The notes beneath the pieces were generated by a model that searched no databases, was not told the origin of the DNA, and was given only the letters and a program-made list of their open reading frames with translations. Below, piece by piece: positions 27,514-36,359 of a DNA stretch of 64,000 nucleotides. The stretch's first letter is position 1, and each line of letters begins with the position of its first letter. Origin of the DNA: CAITWD01 sp963842065 (GTDB taxonomy: Bacteria; Actinomycetota; Thermoleophilia; Miltoncostaeales; Miltoncostaeaceae); contig CAWJEW010000005.1 in the NCBI GenBank assembly GCA_963842065.1, positions 44,142-108,141 on the forward strand. Direction: 5' to 3'. The position numbers and the translations under genes are program-made.

Positions 27514-28932
27514 TCATCCGACGTCGCGACGGTCCTCCAGGATGCGATTCAGGAGCCACTGGCCGCGCTCGCCGGCGAGCGCGAGCGATTCCACCTCCAC
27601 GGGCGCCTGCAGGCACTGCAGCCGGAGCCAGTCCCGCCCACCGGGCCCCGCGTGGATGAATCCGCTCAAGAAGAAGCCTTGCGCGCAGAGCGCGTCGACG
27701 GCGTCGTTGCTGGGGACTGTCAGGTCCACGTCGGCGTACAGGACGGCCGACCCCCGTGCGACCTCGCTGCGCAGCGCACGGAGCAGCTCCCGCTGCCCGC
27801 CCCAGCTGTCGCCCGAGATCCGCAGGTAGGCGGTGTCGTCCTCGTCGTCACCGGCGAACGCCGCCGGCACGGGAAGCGGCTGCGCGGACGGGTCCGGCGC
27901 GCGCGCCACGACGCCGACGTGCTCGGCCAGAGCGCGCAGCTCGTCCGCGTACCGGGCCGGCAGCTCTAGCGCACGTTCGGGACCCTCGCGCAGCGCCCGG
28001 CTCGAGATGAGATTGGCTCCGCGTCGCGGCGGTTCGCGGTCGGCGTCAAGCTGCGCCCGCGCCATCGCGGCCGGGGATCCTCCCAGCATCAGCGCCGACT
28101 CGCGATAGCCGTGTTTGAGTTCCGTGCGCTGGCTGTAGGGATGCGCACAGGTCGCACGACCGAACATCGCGGGAAGGCCGGCGGCGCGGGCGCGGCCGAG
28201 CGTGTGCTCGAACATCGGATCGAACAGGCCGAGCCCGCGCCACGCCCGATCGATCAGCGCGACCCCGCTCTCGGCGGCCTCATCCGGCGCGGTGACGATC
28301 ACCGCGTGGTGACCGATGACCGCACCATGCGCGCAGGCGACGGTGCTCAGCACATGACCGTCGCGGATCGCCTGCTCGATCCACGTGGGCCGGTAGAAGT
28401 CCCGATGGCGGTAGCTGAGCACGTAGCCGTGCCAGAGCAGCCGGGCGATGGCCTCCGCGTCCGACGCCGCGGCATCGCGGATCTCGACGTCGTCGTGCGC
28501 CTGTGCCCGACGCCCGCGGTCGGCGTCCGCGGCACCGTCGGCGTCCCCGTCGACGATCGGGACCGCATGTTCGGCGACGAGGTGCACCGAAATGCGCTTG
28601 CCGTCGTCGGCGAGGTTGATCAGCCGGACGTCGCGGGCGATCCGCGCGATCGGCTCGAGGCCCGCCGGCAGCGGACCGTCCGGGCCGCCGGACCGACGCA
28701 TGGGAGCGCCCCAGTCGTGCATCTCGATCCCGACCCCGTGGGGATCGAGCTCGAGATGCAGCTCGATATCGCCACCCGCATGCCCCTCGTAGGACTGCTC
28801 GACGCTGAAGTCCACCAAGCGCCGCACGATGTCGACGAGCTGCGTCGATGCCCTGTCGGAGAGCCCCGCCTCAGCGGCGAAGCCCCCCGCGAGCGCATCG
28901 GCGACGGCGGGAGCCGACGGTGAGGCAGGCAT
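27514..28932 (-). CDS. HATPase-like domain fused to GNAT acetyltransferase
   Basis: This is a 472-residue protein with two parts. Residues about 1-130 resemble an anti-sigma/RsbW-type histidine-kinase-like ATPase (STQLVDIVRRLVDFSVEQSY, then VGIEMHDWGAPM and ISVHLVAEH). The usual N-box Asn and the DxGxG motif are degenerate. Residues about 150-470 contain one clear GNAT fold (VEIRDAAASDAEAIARLLWHGY, VIGHHAVIVTAP, ALIDRAWRGLGLFDPMFEH) and a further C-terminal region. ATG 28932 is preferred; a GTG at 28956 would add 8 residues. Related fusions occur in other bacteria, but I know no established function. A BtuF-like gene lies 68 bp upstream on the same strand. Confidence 0.72.
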   Translation of the reverse strand: MPASPSAPAVADALAGGFAAEAGLSDRASTQLVDIVRRLVDFSVEQSYEGHAGGDIELHLELDPHGVGIEMHDWGAPMRRSGGPDGPLPAGLEPIARIARDVRLINLADDGKRISVHLVAEHAVPIVDGDADGAADADRGRRAQAHDDVEIRDAAASDAEAIARLLWHGYVLSYRHRDFYRPTWIEQAIRDGHVLSTVACAHGAVIGHHAVIVTAPDEAAESGVALIDRAWRGLGLFDPMFEHTLGRARAAGLPAMFGRATCAHPYSQRTELKHGYRESALMLGGSPAAMARAQLDADREPPRRGANLISSRALREGPERALELPARYADELRALAEHVGVVARAPDPSAQPLPVPAAFAGDDEDDTAYLRISGDSWGGQRELLRALRSEVARGSAVLYADVDLTVPSNDAVDALCAQGFFLSGFIHAGPGGRDWLRLQCLQAPVEVESLALAGERGQWLLNRILEDRRDVG

Positions 28933-29000
28933 GGTGAGGGCGACACGTCCGAGCACGTGCCCGCCAACCTACCCCCGTCGCCCGGCCGGGGGCAACTGCG

Positions 29001-29876
29001 TCACGCCGCCAAGCGGATCGCCGGCATCCCCGGATCCGGTGCGAGGTCGGGATGAAGCAGATGGGCGAGCTGCCGGACCCCGTCGGCAAGCCGCGGCGTC
29101 GGCCGGGAGAAGTAGGCGTCCCCATCGACGGCGACGGCCGGACAGGCCAGCTCAAGGCCGGCCGCCCGGAGTGCCGCCTCTCCAACCCCGAAGCCGCATG
29201 GGCCGACGATCACAAGCTCCGGGTCGCACGCCCGCACCTGGTGCCAGGTCGTCGAACGCGACGGCTGGCCGGCGCAACCGAGGACGTCCTCGCCGCCGGC
29301 ACGCGCGATCATCTCCGGGACCCAATGGCCGGCACAAAACGGCGGGTCGATCCACTCCGCAAAGAACACCCGACGACGCGGCGATCCACGAACCGATGCG
29401 GCGACCCGCGCGACGGTGGCGAGCATCCTCGCCGCAATCTCATCACCGCGCGCGGCAACTCCGAGACGAGACGCCAGAGCTCGAACGGACTCCGCCACCT
29501 CGCCGAGCGTCCGCGGATCAAGCGACATCACCGGCACCCCGACCGGGCAGGCTGACTCGAGTTCGCCGCTCGAGATCGCGCAGACGGCACACAGGTCCTG
29601 CGTCACGATCAGGTCTGGTGAGAGCGCCGCGATCAGATCCGCATCGACGGTGTACAGCGAGCGGCCGTCCCGCACCGAGGCGCGCACCGCGTCGTCGATC
29701 GCCAGGCTCGACATGCGTGACGGATCGATCCTCGCCGCCGTCACGACCGGCTTCCCCACCACCTCGCGCGGCCAGCGGCACTCCTCCGATACGCCCACCA
29801 GCGAATCGATGAGCCCCAACTCGGCGATCATTTCCGTCGCACTTGGAAGAAACGAGCAGATCCGCAACCCAGCCAA
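29001..29876 (-). CDS. BtuF-like cobalamin/metal-chelate-binding protein
   Basis: This is a 291-residue protein of the periplasmic-binding fold used for vitamin B12 and siderophores. It starts LRICSFLPSATEMIAELGL and has ECRWPREVV, LSPDLIVTQDLCAVCA, WIDPPFCAGHWVPEMI and SFxP-like elements typical of 'cobalamin-binding protein' annotations. There is no signal peptide, so it is probably cytoplasmic or secreted unconventionally; many such orthologues lack a leader. The start codon is TTG 29876. No BtuC/BtuD transporter genes are next to it. The HATPase-GNAT gene follows after 68 bp and may share its transcript. Confidence 0.8.
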   Translation of the reverse strand: MAGLRICSFLPSATEMIAELGLIDSLVGVSEECRWPREVVGKPVVTAARIDPSRMSSLAIDDAVRASVRDGRSLYTVDADLIAALSPDLIVTQDLCAVCAISSGELESACPVGVPVMSLDPRTLGEVAESVRALASRLGVAARGDEIAARMLATVARVAASVRGSPRRRVFFAEWIDPPFCAGHWVPEMIARAGGEDVLGCAGQPSRSTTWHQVRACDPELVIVGPCGFGVGEAALRAAGLELACPAVAVDGDAYFSRPTPRLADGVRQLAHLLHPDLAPDPGMPAIRLAA

Positions 29877-30239
29877 CCCTAACCCCGACGCCAGCCGTCA
29901 ACGCCTCGACGCCGCGGCGGGCGCGACCGCGCCGAATCTGCGCGGGTCACGTGCCCGCGTCCGCCACGTCCACGGTCCCCAAAGGCGGTGATACCACGGC
30001 CGCCGCAACGCCACGATCGACGTCGAGTTCGCGGCAGCCCGTGCCTGCCTGAGACGGATGCAACGTCGTCGAGATCGTTGCTCGCTCCCGCGCCGGCCGC
30101 CGATGGGCCCGTCGCGGTTTCCGCGCTCTTCGGGGCATCGGACCTGTTCTCATCTGCTCCGAGACCAGCCCGACTGACCAAGCGACGAGGGTTTGGCGAC
30201 TTGCCGCGCCCCCGTCGCAGTGACCAGTGATTGTGAGCG
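29877..30239. other. Non-coding gap
   Basis: No gene, RNA or repeat could be supported in these 363 bases. The region lies downstream of the acetoacetate-decarboxylase-family gene and upstream of the BtuF-like gene. Confidence 0.4.
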
Positions 30240-31265
30240 TTACGCGCCGAGGCCGATGGGCTTCGGGAAGCGGTGACGCAGGCCGAATCGGTACGGCTTG
30301 GCAGCGCCGGCCCATGTTGCGTCGCGGGTGTAGGTCTCAGTCCACAACACCTCGCCTGCCGGAATGATCAGGTCGAAGCTGAAGGTCATGAGGCCGATGT
30401 GCTCCTTCGGCGGAAGCTCGTGACCCAAGTTGTCGAACGGAGTTGCCTGGCTGAACCAGTTGTAGCTCTCCGGTGACGCCGTGCGGATCGACTCCGGCTT
30501 CACCTGGAAGCGGTGCGAACCCTCGGTGTCCGGACGGCCCATGGCGGTCGCCAGGTCCTTGGTGATCTGCGACGGCATGTGCGTCAGCTGCCACTCGGAG
30601 TTCGAGATGTCTGGCGCGGTGACGACCTTCATGTTCATGCGGCCGTACGCGGTGTTGCCGTAGAACGCGGGCTTCGCCGGAAGGTCGGCGTCGTCGTACT
30701 TGCCGGTCACAGAGTTCAACACGTACCCGTTCCGGATCATCAGGAACGAGAAATAGTTGAACTTGTAGTTCTTGCCGTCCATCACCCCGTAGCCATCGTC
30801 AGGGGCGCCACCGTGCTCGAGCACGCGGATGAAGGCTTCCTTCTTCGGGAAACCAAACACGCGGCCGGCGTCGATACCCGCGTCTTGGGTCAGGTACATG
30901 TACGGGTAGTACCCGGCGTAGATTTTCTTGCCGTCGCCGCCGGTGAACGATGCCGCAACGGTCACACCCATCTCGCCGTACGGGCCGATCATGGTGTTGT
31001 TGTGGTCGACGTACCAGTACTCGACGATGTCGTCCTCGAGGTCCAGGCAGTCGGGGAGCACGCGACGAAGGTGCTTCTCGTCAGCGCGGTAGAAGAACGC
31101 TGACCAACGCGAGTTGGTGTAGGTCAGCGGGAGTACATCGATATCCCAGATGGGATCGACCAGCGAGTAGATGAAGACTGTCTTCTCATCGCGGTCGACC
31201 GGAGACGGCGGAATCTCCCCCGTTTCCATGCCCGGGACCTGGGTCACGGCAAACAACTCGGCCAT
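30240..31265 (-). CDS. Acetoacetate decarboxylase-family protein
   Basis: This is a 341-residue protein of the ADC family. The conserved GFPKKEAFIRV contains the Lys pair (141-142) corresponding to the Schiff-base Lys and its neighbour in acetoacetate decarboxylase. Other marks are VEYWYVDHNNTMIGPYGE and IYAGYYPYMYLTQDAG. The protein is longer than classical ADC (about 245), as in actinobacterial homologues that may act on other beta-keto acids or as aldolases. Compared with its neighbours it is richer in Lys, Tyr and Phe and uses more AT-rich codons, hinting at high expression or transfer. ATG 31265 follows an AGGGGGA box. An inverted repeat lies upstream at 31303-31369. Confidence 0.85.
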   Translation of the reverse strand: MAELFAVTQVPGMETGEIPPSPVDRDEKTVFIYSLVDPIWDIDVLPLTYTNSRWSAFFYRADEKHLRRVLPDCLDLEDDIVEYWYVDHNNTMIGPYGEMGVTVAASFTGGDGKKIYAGYYPYMYLTQDAGIDAGRVFGFPKKEAFIRVLEHGGAPDDGYGVMDGKNYKFNYFSFLMIRNGYVLNSVTGKYDDADLPAKPAFYGNTAYGRMNMKVVTAPDISNSEWQLTHMPSQITKDLATAMGRPDTEGSHRFQVKPESIRTASPESYNWFSQATPFDNLGHELPPKEHIGLMTFSFDLIIPAGEVLWTETYTRDATWAGAAKPYRFGLRHRFPKPIGLGA

Positions 31266-31302
31266 GAGCTGGCGTCCCCCTAGATCGAGTGAAGGGCAGT
31301 TG

Positions 31303-31369
31303 CATACGAATCGCGTGAAATGCGGGGGTGTCGGTGACGACTCCCTCCGGATTTCATTCGCACCATATG
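31303..31369. promoter_or_regulatory. Imperfect inverted repeat upstream of the ADC-family gene
   Basis: CATACGAATCGCGTGAAAT (31303-31321) and ATTTCATTCGCACCATATG (31351-31369) are inverted copies, matching at 13 of 19 positions when one is reverse-complemented. They lie 38 to 104 bases before the start codon in an AT-richer stretch. They could be paired operator half-sites for a dimeric regulator. The regulator is not identified. Confidence 0.4.
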
Positions 31370-32437
31370 TCACATGCGCTGACGCGGTCAACCGCGACGG
31401 GTCCGATGTGATCCGTTGCAACCCCGGTCAAAAAGTCCACACGAGCGGGGTAAAAACGCGGCGATGCAAGATGAGCGAGCGCCAATCCTCATAAATCCTA
31501 CAAGGCGCAGCGGATGTCGGTGTCCGCACAAAAAGTGGGCATATTGCGCCCGGCGCTGCCGAACGGGACCCCGGGGATTGGGCATCACCCTCGGCATCGC
31601 GACCAGACAGCGCACCGGCATGGCGCCTGCCGATCGCGTTCGCCGCGCTGGCGCGGGTTGTCGCTGTGCCCGTGGTCGGTTCCTCGCGCCCGAGCGTCGG
31701 ATGGCGCGCGGTGCGCTCACCGGGGCTGACATGTCGCACTCCGAGACACGGCGCGTGCCGGGCAGGTCGCACACCGGGGTCGCGCCCCCGGCTGAGCGTG
31801 TGCGCAGCAATCCGATCGGTCGTCGCGCGGGCGGCGATACGGCCCAATCGACGCGGCGCGACGAGGATCAGCTTCCCGGCGTGGGGTTCGAGCAGGCGCA
31901 CGATCGCCGCCGGCCTCGCCGGCACGCCCAAGCAGCCCGTCTGCGTGGGTGCGGGCCGCGGTGACCTCCGGCGATTCCGGCAGCGGTGGGGGCACCTCCG
32001 CTCTCATGATGCGCGCGCCCGGCGGCCGCGGCTCGACGAGGTCCAATGGCGCCTCGGCCTGTGCCCGGGTGCTGCGTTTGCCAACTCGACGCGCCGCATG
32101 GGCGAGCCCCCGGAGCATGCAGCGTGGGTGTCCTCCGTGGCGGACGGCACGATCGGTCCACGCCCGCGCCGGGAGGTGCCAGTCGCTCTCCGGGCAGCTT
32201 GGGCGCGTCGGGGACGCCCATCGCGGTGAGCGGTCTGACGCGGAGCTCGCGGCGGTCGATCGGCGGTCGGCGACGATCGCCCTGATTGCCATGCGCACGG
32301 CGTTCACGGAGCGCGGCTCGCCAATCTCCGGCGGCGCGAACTCACCTCGCGCGTTGCTGCTCGTGACGCCGGCTGCAACCGTCATCGCCCCTGCTGACCC
32401 GCAGACGCCGCGCGCGGGCGGCGCCGAGTCGACAGGA

Positions 32438-32477
32438 GCGTGCCGGGGAGCCCAGGTCTAGAGGATCCCCGGCACGC
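32438..32477 (-). terminator. Strong hairpin after the YaaH-type transporter gene
   Basis: GCGTGCCGGGGA (32438-32449) pairs perfectly over 12 bp with TCCCCGGCACGC (32466-32477). It begins 7 bases past the minus-strand stop codon at 32484. There is no T-run. Its position and stability support termination. Confidence 0.75.
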
Positions 32478-32483
32478 GGTGTG

Positions 32484-33086
32484 TCAACTGCTGGGGGGCT
32501 TTATGACCGGCGGTCCCAACGGGGGAAAGGCCGGCCCGCCGAGCGACAGGTTCATCACTGTCCAGGACAGCGACATCCCGAGGGCGGCGAAGACAAAGAT
32601 GACATAACCGGCGACCTTCAACGTATTAGTACTAACGGGCACCATCGAGTAGGCCGCGGCGACGAGGCACAACGCGAGCACGACGAGCGCGAAGATCAGG
32701 GGGTAGATGATTGGTAGACGCAAGCTCGCGAGCGTCAGGAACACGAAGAAGATCGCGAACGTAATACTGAACATCACCACGGTGTTGGCGACATCGCCCG
32801 GCGGGATCACGTACCAGTTGTGCAGTACACCGAGCACCAGGATCGAGTAGCCGATCCAGAACCCACCGAACGTGCCCGCAAAGCACGCAACAAACGATTG
32901 TCCGGCGGATGCGGCCCACCAGGTTGAAAGCAACAGGAACAGGCCGGTCGTTCCGAGCAGGATCGCGACCGGGGACCCGAGCGCAATGTTGGATCCGAGG
33001 GCCTGCGTGAGCTGGATGCCGAGCGCGATCGAGCCGATCACAAAGACGGGTGCGGCGACGACTTGCGGGTCGCCTGAGGCTGCCAT
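32484..33086 (-). CDS. GPR1/FUN34/YaaH-family (acetate/succinate) transporter
   Basis: This is a 200-residue integral membrane protein with six hydrophobic helices, of the AceTr family that moves acetate, succinate or related acids. It begins ASGDPQVVAAPVFVIGSIALG, where the family usually shows an NP(A/G)P(L/V)GL-like motif. The helices include LLLSTWWAASAGQ, FWIGYSILVLG and ALCLVAAAYSMV. AAGGAGGAG precedes ATG 33086, the strongest ribosome-binding site in the region, suggesting high expression. A 12-bp hairpin follows its stop. Together with the ADC-family gene 1.2 kb away on the same strand, it suggests handling of acetate or keto acids, though they are probably separate transcripts. Confidence 0.88.
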   Translation of the reverse strand: MAASGDPQVVAAPVFVIGSIALGIQLTQALGSNIALGSPVAILLGTTGLFLLLSTWWAASAGQSFVACFAGTFGGFWIGYSILVLGVLHNWYVIPPGDVANTVVMFSITFAIFFVFLTLASLRLPIIYPLIFALVVLALCLVAAAYSMVPVSTNTLKVAGYVIFVFAALGMSLSWTVMNLSLGGPAFPPLGPPVIKPPSS

Positions 33087-33716
33087 GACTCCTCCTTTTA
33101 TGTATGAGCCAGCCACGGCCGACGAGATCGCGCCGCGGCTGTTGTTATCGAGTAAACGCCGGTCGGCAGTCGCGAGTCAAGAGGCGCGCTCCCGCCGTTG
33201 ATGCCTGCGTGTCGGCCAAAGGGACCCGTCCGGCTCGAGGAACCGAGCCGCCGCTCTGACCGAGACACGAGGGTCTGCGGGCCCCGGCATGCCGCGTTCG
33301 TCGTACGTCCAGATGGCCACCGACGATGCGCGGCCCTGACCGCAGCAGCGCCACGAGCGGTTGCAGGGAGCACGTGATCCACGTAGCTCCCGGCACGCGC
33401 GCGCGGGCCTCGAGAACGGACCGCCGGTGCGCACAGGCGTGCGGAACTGGCTCGACCGGCGTCTTCGACAGCTGGGGCTGGCACAAGGCGGGCACCACAC
33501 GTCCCGGCACCAACTGCAGGACGCCAGGGGGCGAAGCGGGCGCAATTGGTTCGTCGTCGGCGATTGACGCCACAGATCGCAATCAGCCACACAGGCTGCG
33601 ACGCTCGCGTAATCAAAGGGTCCGGGGTGCGAATCCGCGCGTCGGCGTAGGTTGGGACCCGCATCGGTGCCGCGTTGCCGGCATCAGCGTTGCTTCACGC
33701 GTTCGGCGGGCAGGGC
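33087..33716. other. Non-coding stretch with the second tRNA-derived scar
   Basis: No gene is supported. The att-like 127-bp element occupies 33522-33648. The minus-strand frames here are antisense readings of that element. Confidence 0.45.
33522..33648 (+). repeat. Att-like element, second copy of leader plus tRNA-Thr 3' half
   Basis: This aligns without gaps over 127 bp to 2876-3002, with about 73% identity by hand count. The tRNA-like part runs from CGCGTAA (33606-33612) through GGGTC, a T-arm with TGCGAAT and acceptor-like CGTCGGC (33640-33646). It is more decayed than copy 1, since anticodon loop and T-stem no longer match a functional tRNA. No 5' half is present. It is in the same orientation as copy 1, 30.6 kb away. 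Confidence 0.55.
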
Positions 33717-33899
33717 TCAGACCTCGGCCCTGGGCTCCGGCCGCTCATGGGGTGGCATCTCGGCCTCACCCGCCGGAGCGTCCCCCTCCCCCACTGAGGC
33801 AAGCCGTCTGAGTCCTGCGGCGGTCAGGCCGCCGACGACGACAACCACCGCGACGCCCCCTTCGATCAGTACCGCGCCGAGCCTGGCAAGACTCCGCAT
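33717..33899 (-). CDS. Small single-pass membrane protein
   Basis: This is a 60-residue protein with one hydrophobic helix (AVLIEGGVAVVVVVGGLTAAGL) followed by an acidic, Pro-rich tail. GGAGG lies 9 bases before ATG 33899, which argues for a real gene in spite of its size. No family is recognised. It stands alone, next to the tRNA-derived scar. It could be a membrane-protein helper or an orphan from the degraded element. Confidence 0.5.
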   Translation of the reverse strand: MRSLARLGAVLIEGGVAVVVVVGGLTAAGLRRLASVGEGDAPAGEAEMPPHERPEPRAEV

Positions 33900-34611
33900 A
33901 CCGCGCCTCCGGGATCATTCGTGGTGATGAGCGGCCAGTCTACTGCCCCGGAGAAGATCGCGCCATCAGGCCACGTCGATGACCGGCACCGCGTGCGTGC
34001 ACCGGTTCGCGCCGCACCCACACGCGTCAGCCACGGGCGACGTACGCGTCTGTGCATTGTCATGTTTCCCCTTGCGGATGTTCGAACCAGCCCCTGGTGA
34101 GTTCATGTGGTATGCGCCGCCCAGCCCAGATTCGGCGTCGCTTCCCATGGTGCGCAGATCCAACGGCCGGGCGCGTCGGTGGCGCGCAGGCGCGAGCTGC
34201 GGCATCGGCAGAACCATGGACCGTTACGCGAGAAGATTGGGCGGGGGCTCGGCGGGCATCCCGCGTCGGTCCACCGGCTGGTGACATCACACGACGGGAT
34301 CCTTGCGTCCAAGCGACGCCCCCCGCACCCATGCTGAGCCTCGATGCGGGCGAAGGGATCGTCCGCGGGATCACTCGCGGTGAGTTGGTCCGGCGACGCG
34401 CCGCTCGTTTGGCACGCGCCATGTGCGATCCGCCGGGAGATCGCGCGTCACGGCGGCCCGCCCACGCACCAGGTCCCCCACCCCCAAATGTCTCGATGCG
34501 ACCCAAGGCTCGTGTCCACGCGTCGAGCTGAGAGTCGTCGGCGCTGTCGGCCGCGACGGTTTGACGGGCGCGTGGCTTGCCGGCAGGGGGAGGGTCTGCG
34601 AGCCTGACGGC
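33900..34611. other. Gap with a doubtful Cys-rich short frame
   Basis: No firm gene lies here. A 46-codon minus-strand frame at 33966-34106 is listed separately. The last 200 bases precede the RDD gene and carry a G-rich stretch (CAGGGGGAGGG) about 15-25 bases before its start. Confidence 0.4.
33966..34106 (-). CDS. Possible Cys-containing short peptide
   Basis: This is a 46-codon frame from ATG 34106. The peptide contains the cluster ACGCGANRC and a run of polar residues (NIRKGKHDNAQTRTS) unlike the Arg/Ala/Pro bias of chance frames in this DNA. No ribosome-binding site is evident and no family is recognised. The cysteine spacing could bind a metal. Low confidence. Confidence 0.25.
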   Translation of the reverse strand: MNSPGAGSNIRKGKHDNAQTRTSPVADACGCGANRCTHAVPVIDVA

Positions 34612-35841
34612 ATGGAGCGCGCGACGAATCGGCGCAACGTCGTGGCGGGATTGGTCGTGACGACCGGCCGAGTCGGCGCAAAAGGGGGGCGGCTGGTACT
34701 CGTCCCCGCGCGGATGGTCGCACGCTCGGCGCTCGCCCGACCGCTGCGATCTCGCGCCGATGGTGTCGCTGAGATCGGCCGAAGCGCCGGGGTCGACGCG
34801 CGCCGCCGGCTTGAGACTGCGGCGGCAGAGGTGCTCGCGGCGCCCGAGACGGAGCACGTGGTCGAAGGTGTCCTTGCGGGGCCGCTGCCGGAAGCGGTCG
34901 CCCGGTCCTTGGTCGAGCATCAGGTCGTCGAGCGGGTGGTGGCCGAGATGCTCGCGCGCGTTGACGTTGAGCCGGAGGTCGCAGCGGCACTCGAGACCGA
35001 GCGGACGGAGCAACTCGTGGCGCAGGTTCTGGCAAGCCCCGCGTTGGAGCGGCTGCTGATCGAGGCGCTGGAGAGCCAGCTGACGCTCGATCTCGCCGAC
35101 CGGATGGTGCGCAGCCCCGCGTTCGAGCGTGTGCTCGCACACGTGTCCTCGAGTCCGGAGCTGCGCGCGGCGCTCGTGGTGCAGTCGACGTCGCTCGCCG
35201 AGGAGATGGCAGCCGGCCTCCGCGGCCGCGTGCTCCGGCTCGACGACGCCGCCGAGCGCGGGCCCCGTCGCTGGTTCCACCGACCGCCGCGCGCACCTGT
35301 CGCGCCGGCGGGGGCGCCCTCGGTCCCCTTCGCCGGAGTCGCTACCCGTGGGATCGGGCTCGCAGTCGACGCTGCGCTCGTGGCGATGATCTTACTGACC
35401 GGTACCGCCGTCGTCGATCTGGTTGCATCGCTCTTCTGGCATCCGCGGCCGGCTTGGCTCGTCGGGACGCTCATCGGCATCGCTTGGCTGCTGGTTGAGG
35501 TCGTCTACTTCGTCGGGTTCTGGTCGACGGCTGGACAGACGCCCGGGATGCGGTTGATGCACCTGCGTGTCGTCGACAGCACCGGCTCCGCCCCCGGCCT
35601 GGGGCGCTCGTTTGTGCGCTTGGTGGGGCTCGCCCTGGCAATCCTGTTGCTGTTTACGGGCTTCCTCCCGGTGCTGGTCGACGACCGGCGGCGCGCCCTC
35701 CAGGACTTCCTCGCTCGCACCGTCGTCCTGTACGACGAGCAAGCCCCGCACCCGCTGGGGGGCGCGATCGAGGCGGATGTACCACCGGCCGGCCGGCTTC
35801 CGGTGGCAGAGTCGCAGACGTCCAAGGAGCAGCCTGGCTAA
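34612..35841 (+). CDS. RDD-family membrane protein with long helical N-terminus
   Basis: This is a 409-residue protein. Residues 1 to about 230 are Ala/Leu/Glu/Arg-rich and helical, with several similar blocks of the type AxxVLAxPxxExVVEGVLAGPL and VLASPALERLLIEALES. From about 240 there is an RDD domain with membrane helices (VDAALVAMILLTGTAVVDLV, LIGIAWLLVEVVYFVGFWS, LVGLALAILLLFTGFLPV), the TAGQTPGMRLM signature and VDDRRRALQDFLARTVVLYD. RDD proteins have been linked to ion exchange and membrane homeostasis; the helical half may oligomerise. Start ATG 34612 was chosen because the upstream frame has no plausible fold. No operon partner. Confidence 0.8.
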   Translation: MERATNRRNVVAGLVVTTGRVGAKGGRLVLVPARMVARSALARPLRSRADGVAEIGRSAGVDARRRLETAAAEVLAAPETEHVVEGVLAGPLPEAVARSLVEHQVVERVVAEMLARVDVEPEVAAALETERTEQLVAQVLASPALERLLIEALESQLTLDLADRMVRSPAFERVLAHVSSSPELRAALVVQSTSLAEEMAAGLRGRVLRLDDAAERGPRRWFHRPPRAPVAPAGAPSVPFAGVATRGIGLAVDAALVAMILLTGTAVVDLVASLFWHPRPAWLVGTLIGIAWLLVEVVYFVGFWSTAGQTPGMRLMHLRVVDSTGSAPGLGRSFVRLVGLALAILLLFTGFLPVLVDDRRRALQDFLARTVVLYDEQAPHPLGGAIEADVPPAGRLPVAESQTSKEQPG

Positions 35842-36359
35842 ACACACGCCCGCGTTGTCCGGAGGATCTCATCGCCGAGGACGTGCGGCCCCTCATCCCC
35901 GCCTCGACTCCAGGCGAGGGACACCCACTTGGAGAACGCCCGACGGGGTCAGCCGGCCGGCATCGTGCATCGCGCCCACACAGCAGCGTTCGGGTCGAGG
36001 TCCGCGCGGTTGAACCTGTGCGGTTTCTCGCAGTCCCTATGCCGCATGACGTTAGCGACCACCCATCCGACGCCCGGGGCCCCCGGCCGCGTTCGTGGAG
36101 TGACCCGCTCTCGGCCTGCCGACTCGAGGAGCCGGCTGAAACAAGAACACGTCTCGTGATCAGCGGCTAGGCTTGCTCCAACCCGCGGCTTCTGAGTGCC
36201 GCCGGCGACACCTTGTTCTGGCAACCGGCGCACTGGAATATGCAGACCCGACAATTCGCCAACCTCATGCGACGGGCTGAGCGCGGCGCCGGCCGCGCCC
36301 GCACCCTGACCAGCCCCGCGAGGGTCGGTCCGGCACCCGTCTGAGCCTCAGCCCCCGCG
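35842..36359. other. Non-coding gap
   Basis: No gene, RNA or repeat is supported in these 518 bases on either strand. Confidence 0.4.

Larger units (their letters stand above)
31266..32483. other. 1.2-kb gap, regulatory at its left end
   Basis: No convincing gene was found, although several Arg/Pro-rich frames are open. The first 250 bases are clearly less GC-rich than the surroundings and should be the control region of the ADC-family gene. The rest may be decayed DNA. A transporter terminator lies at 32438-32477. Confidence 0.45.

Noticed and set aside
31428..32385. One or more genes in the 1.2-kb gap beside the YaaH-type transporter
   Set aside because: The frames are Arg/Pro/Ala-rich, mutually overlapping and lack domains or start signals. 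Decayed coding DNA remains possible.
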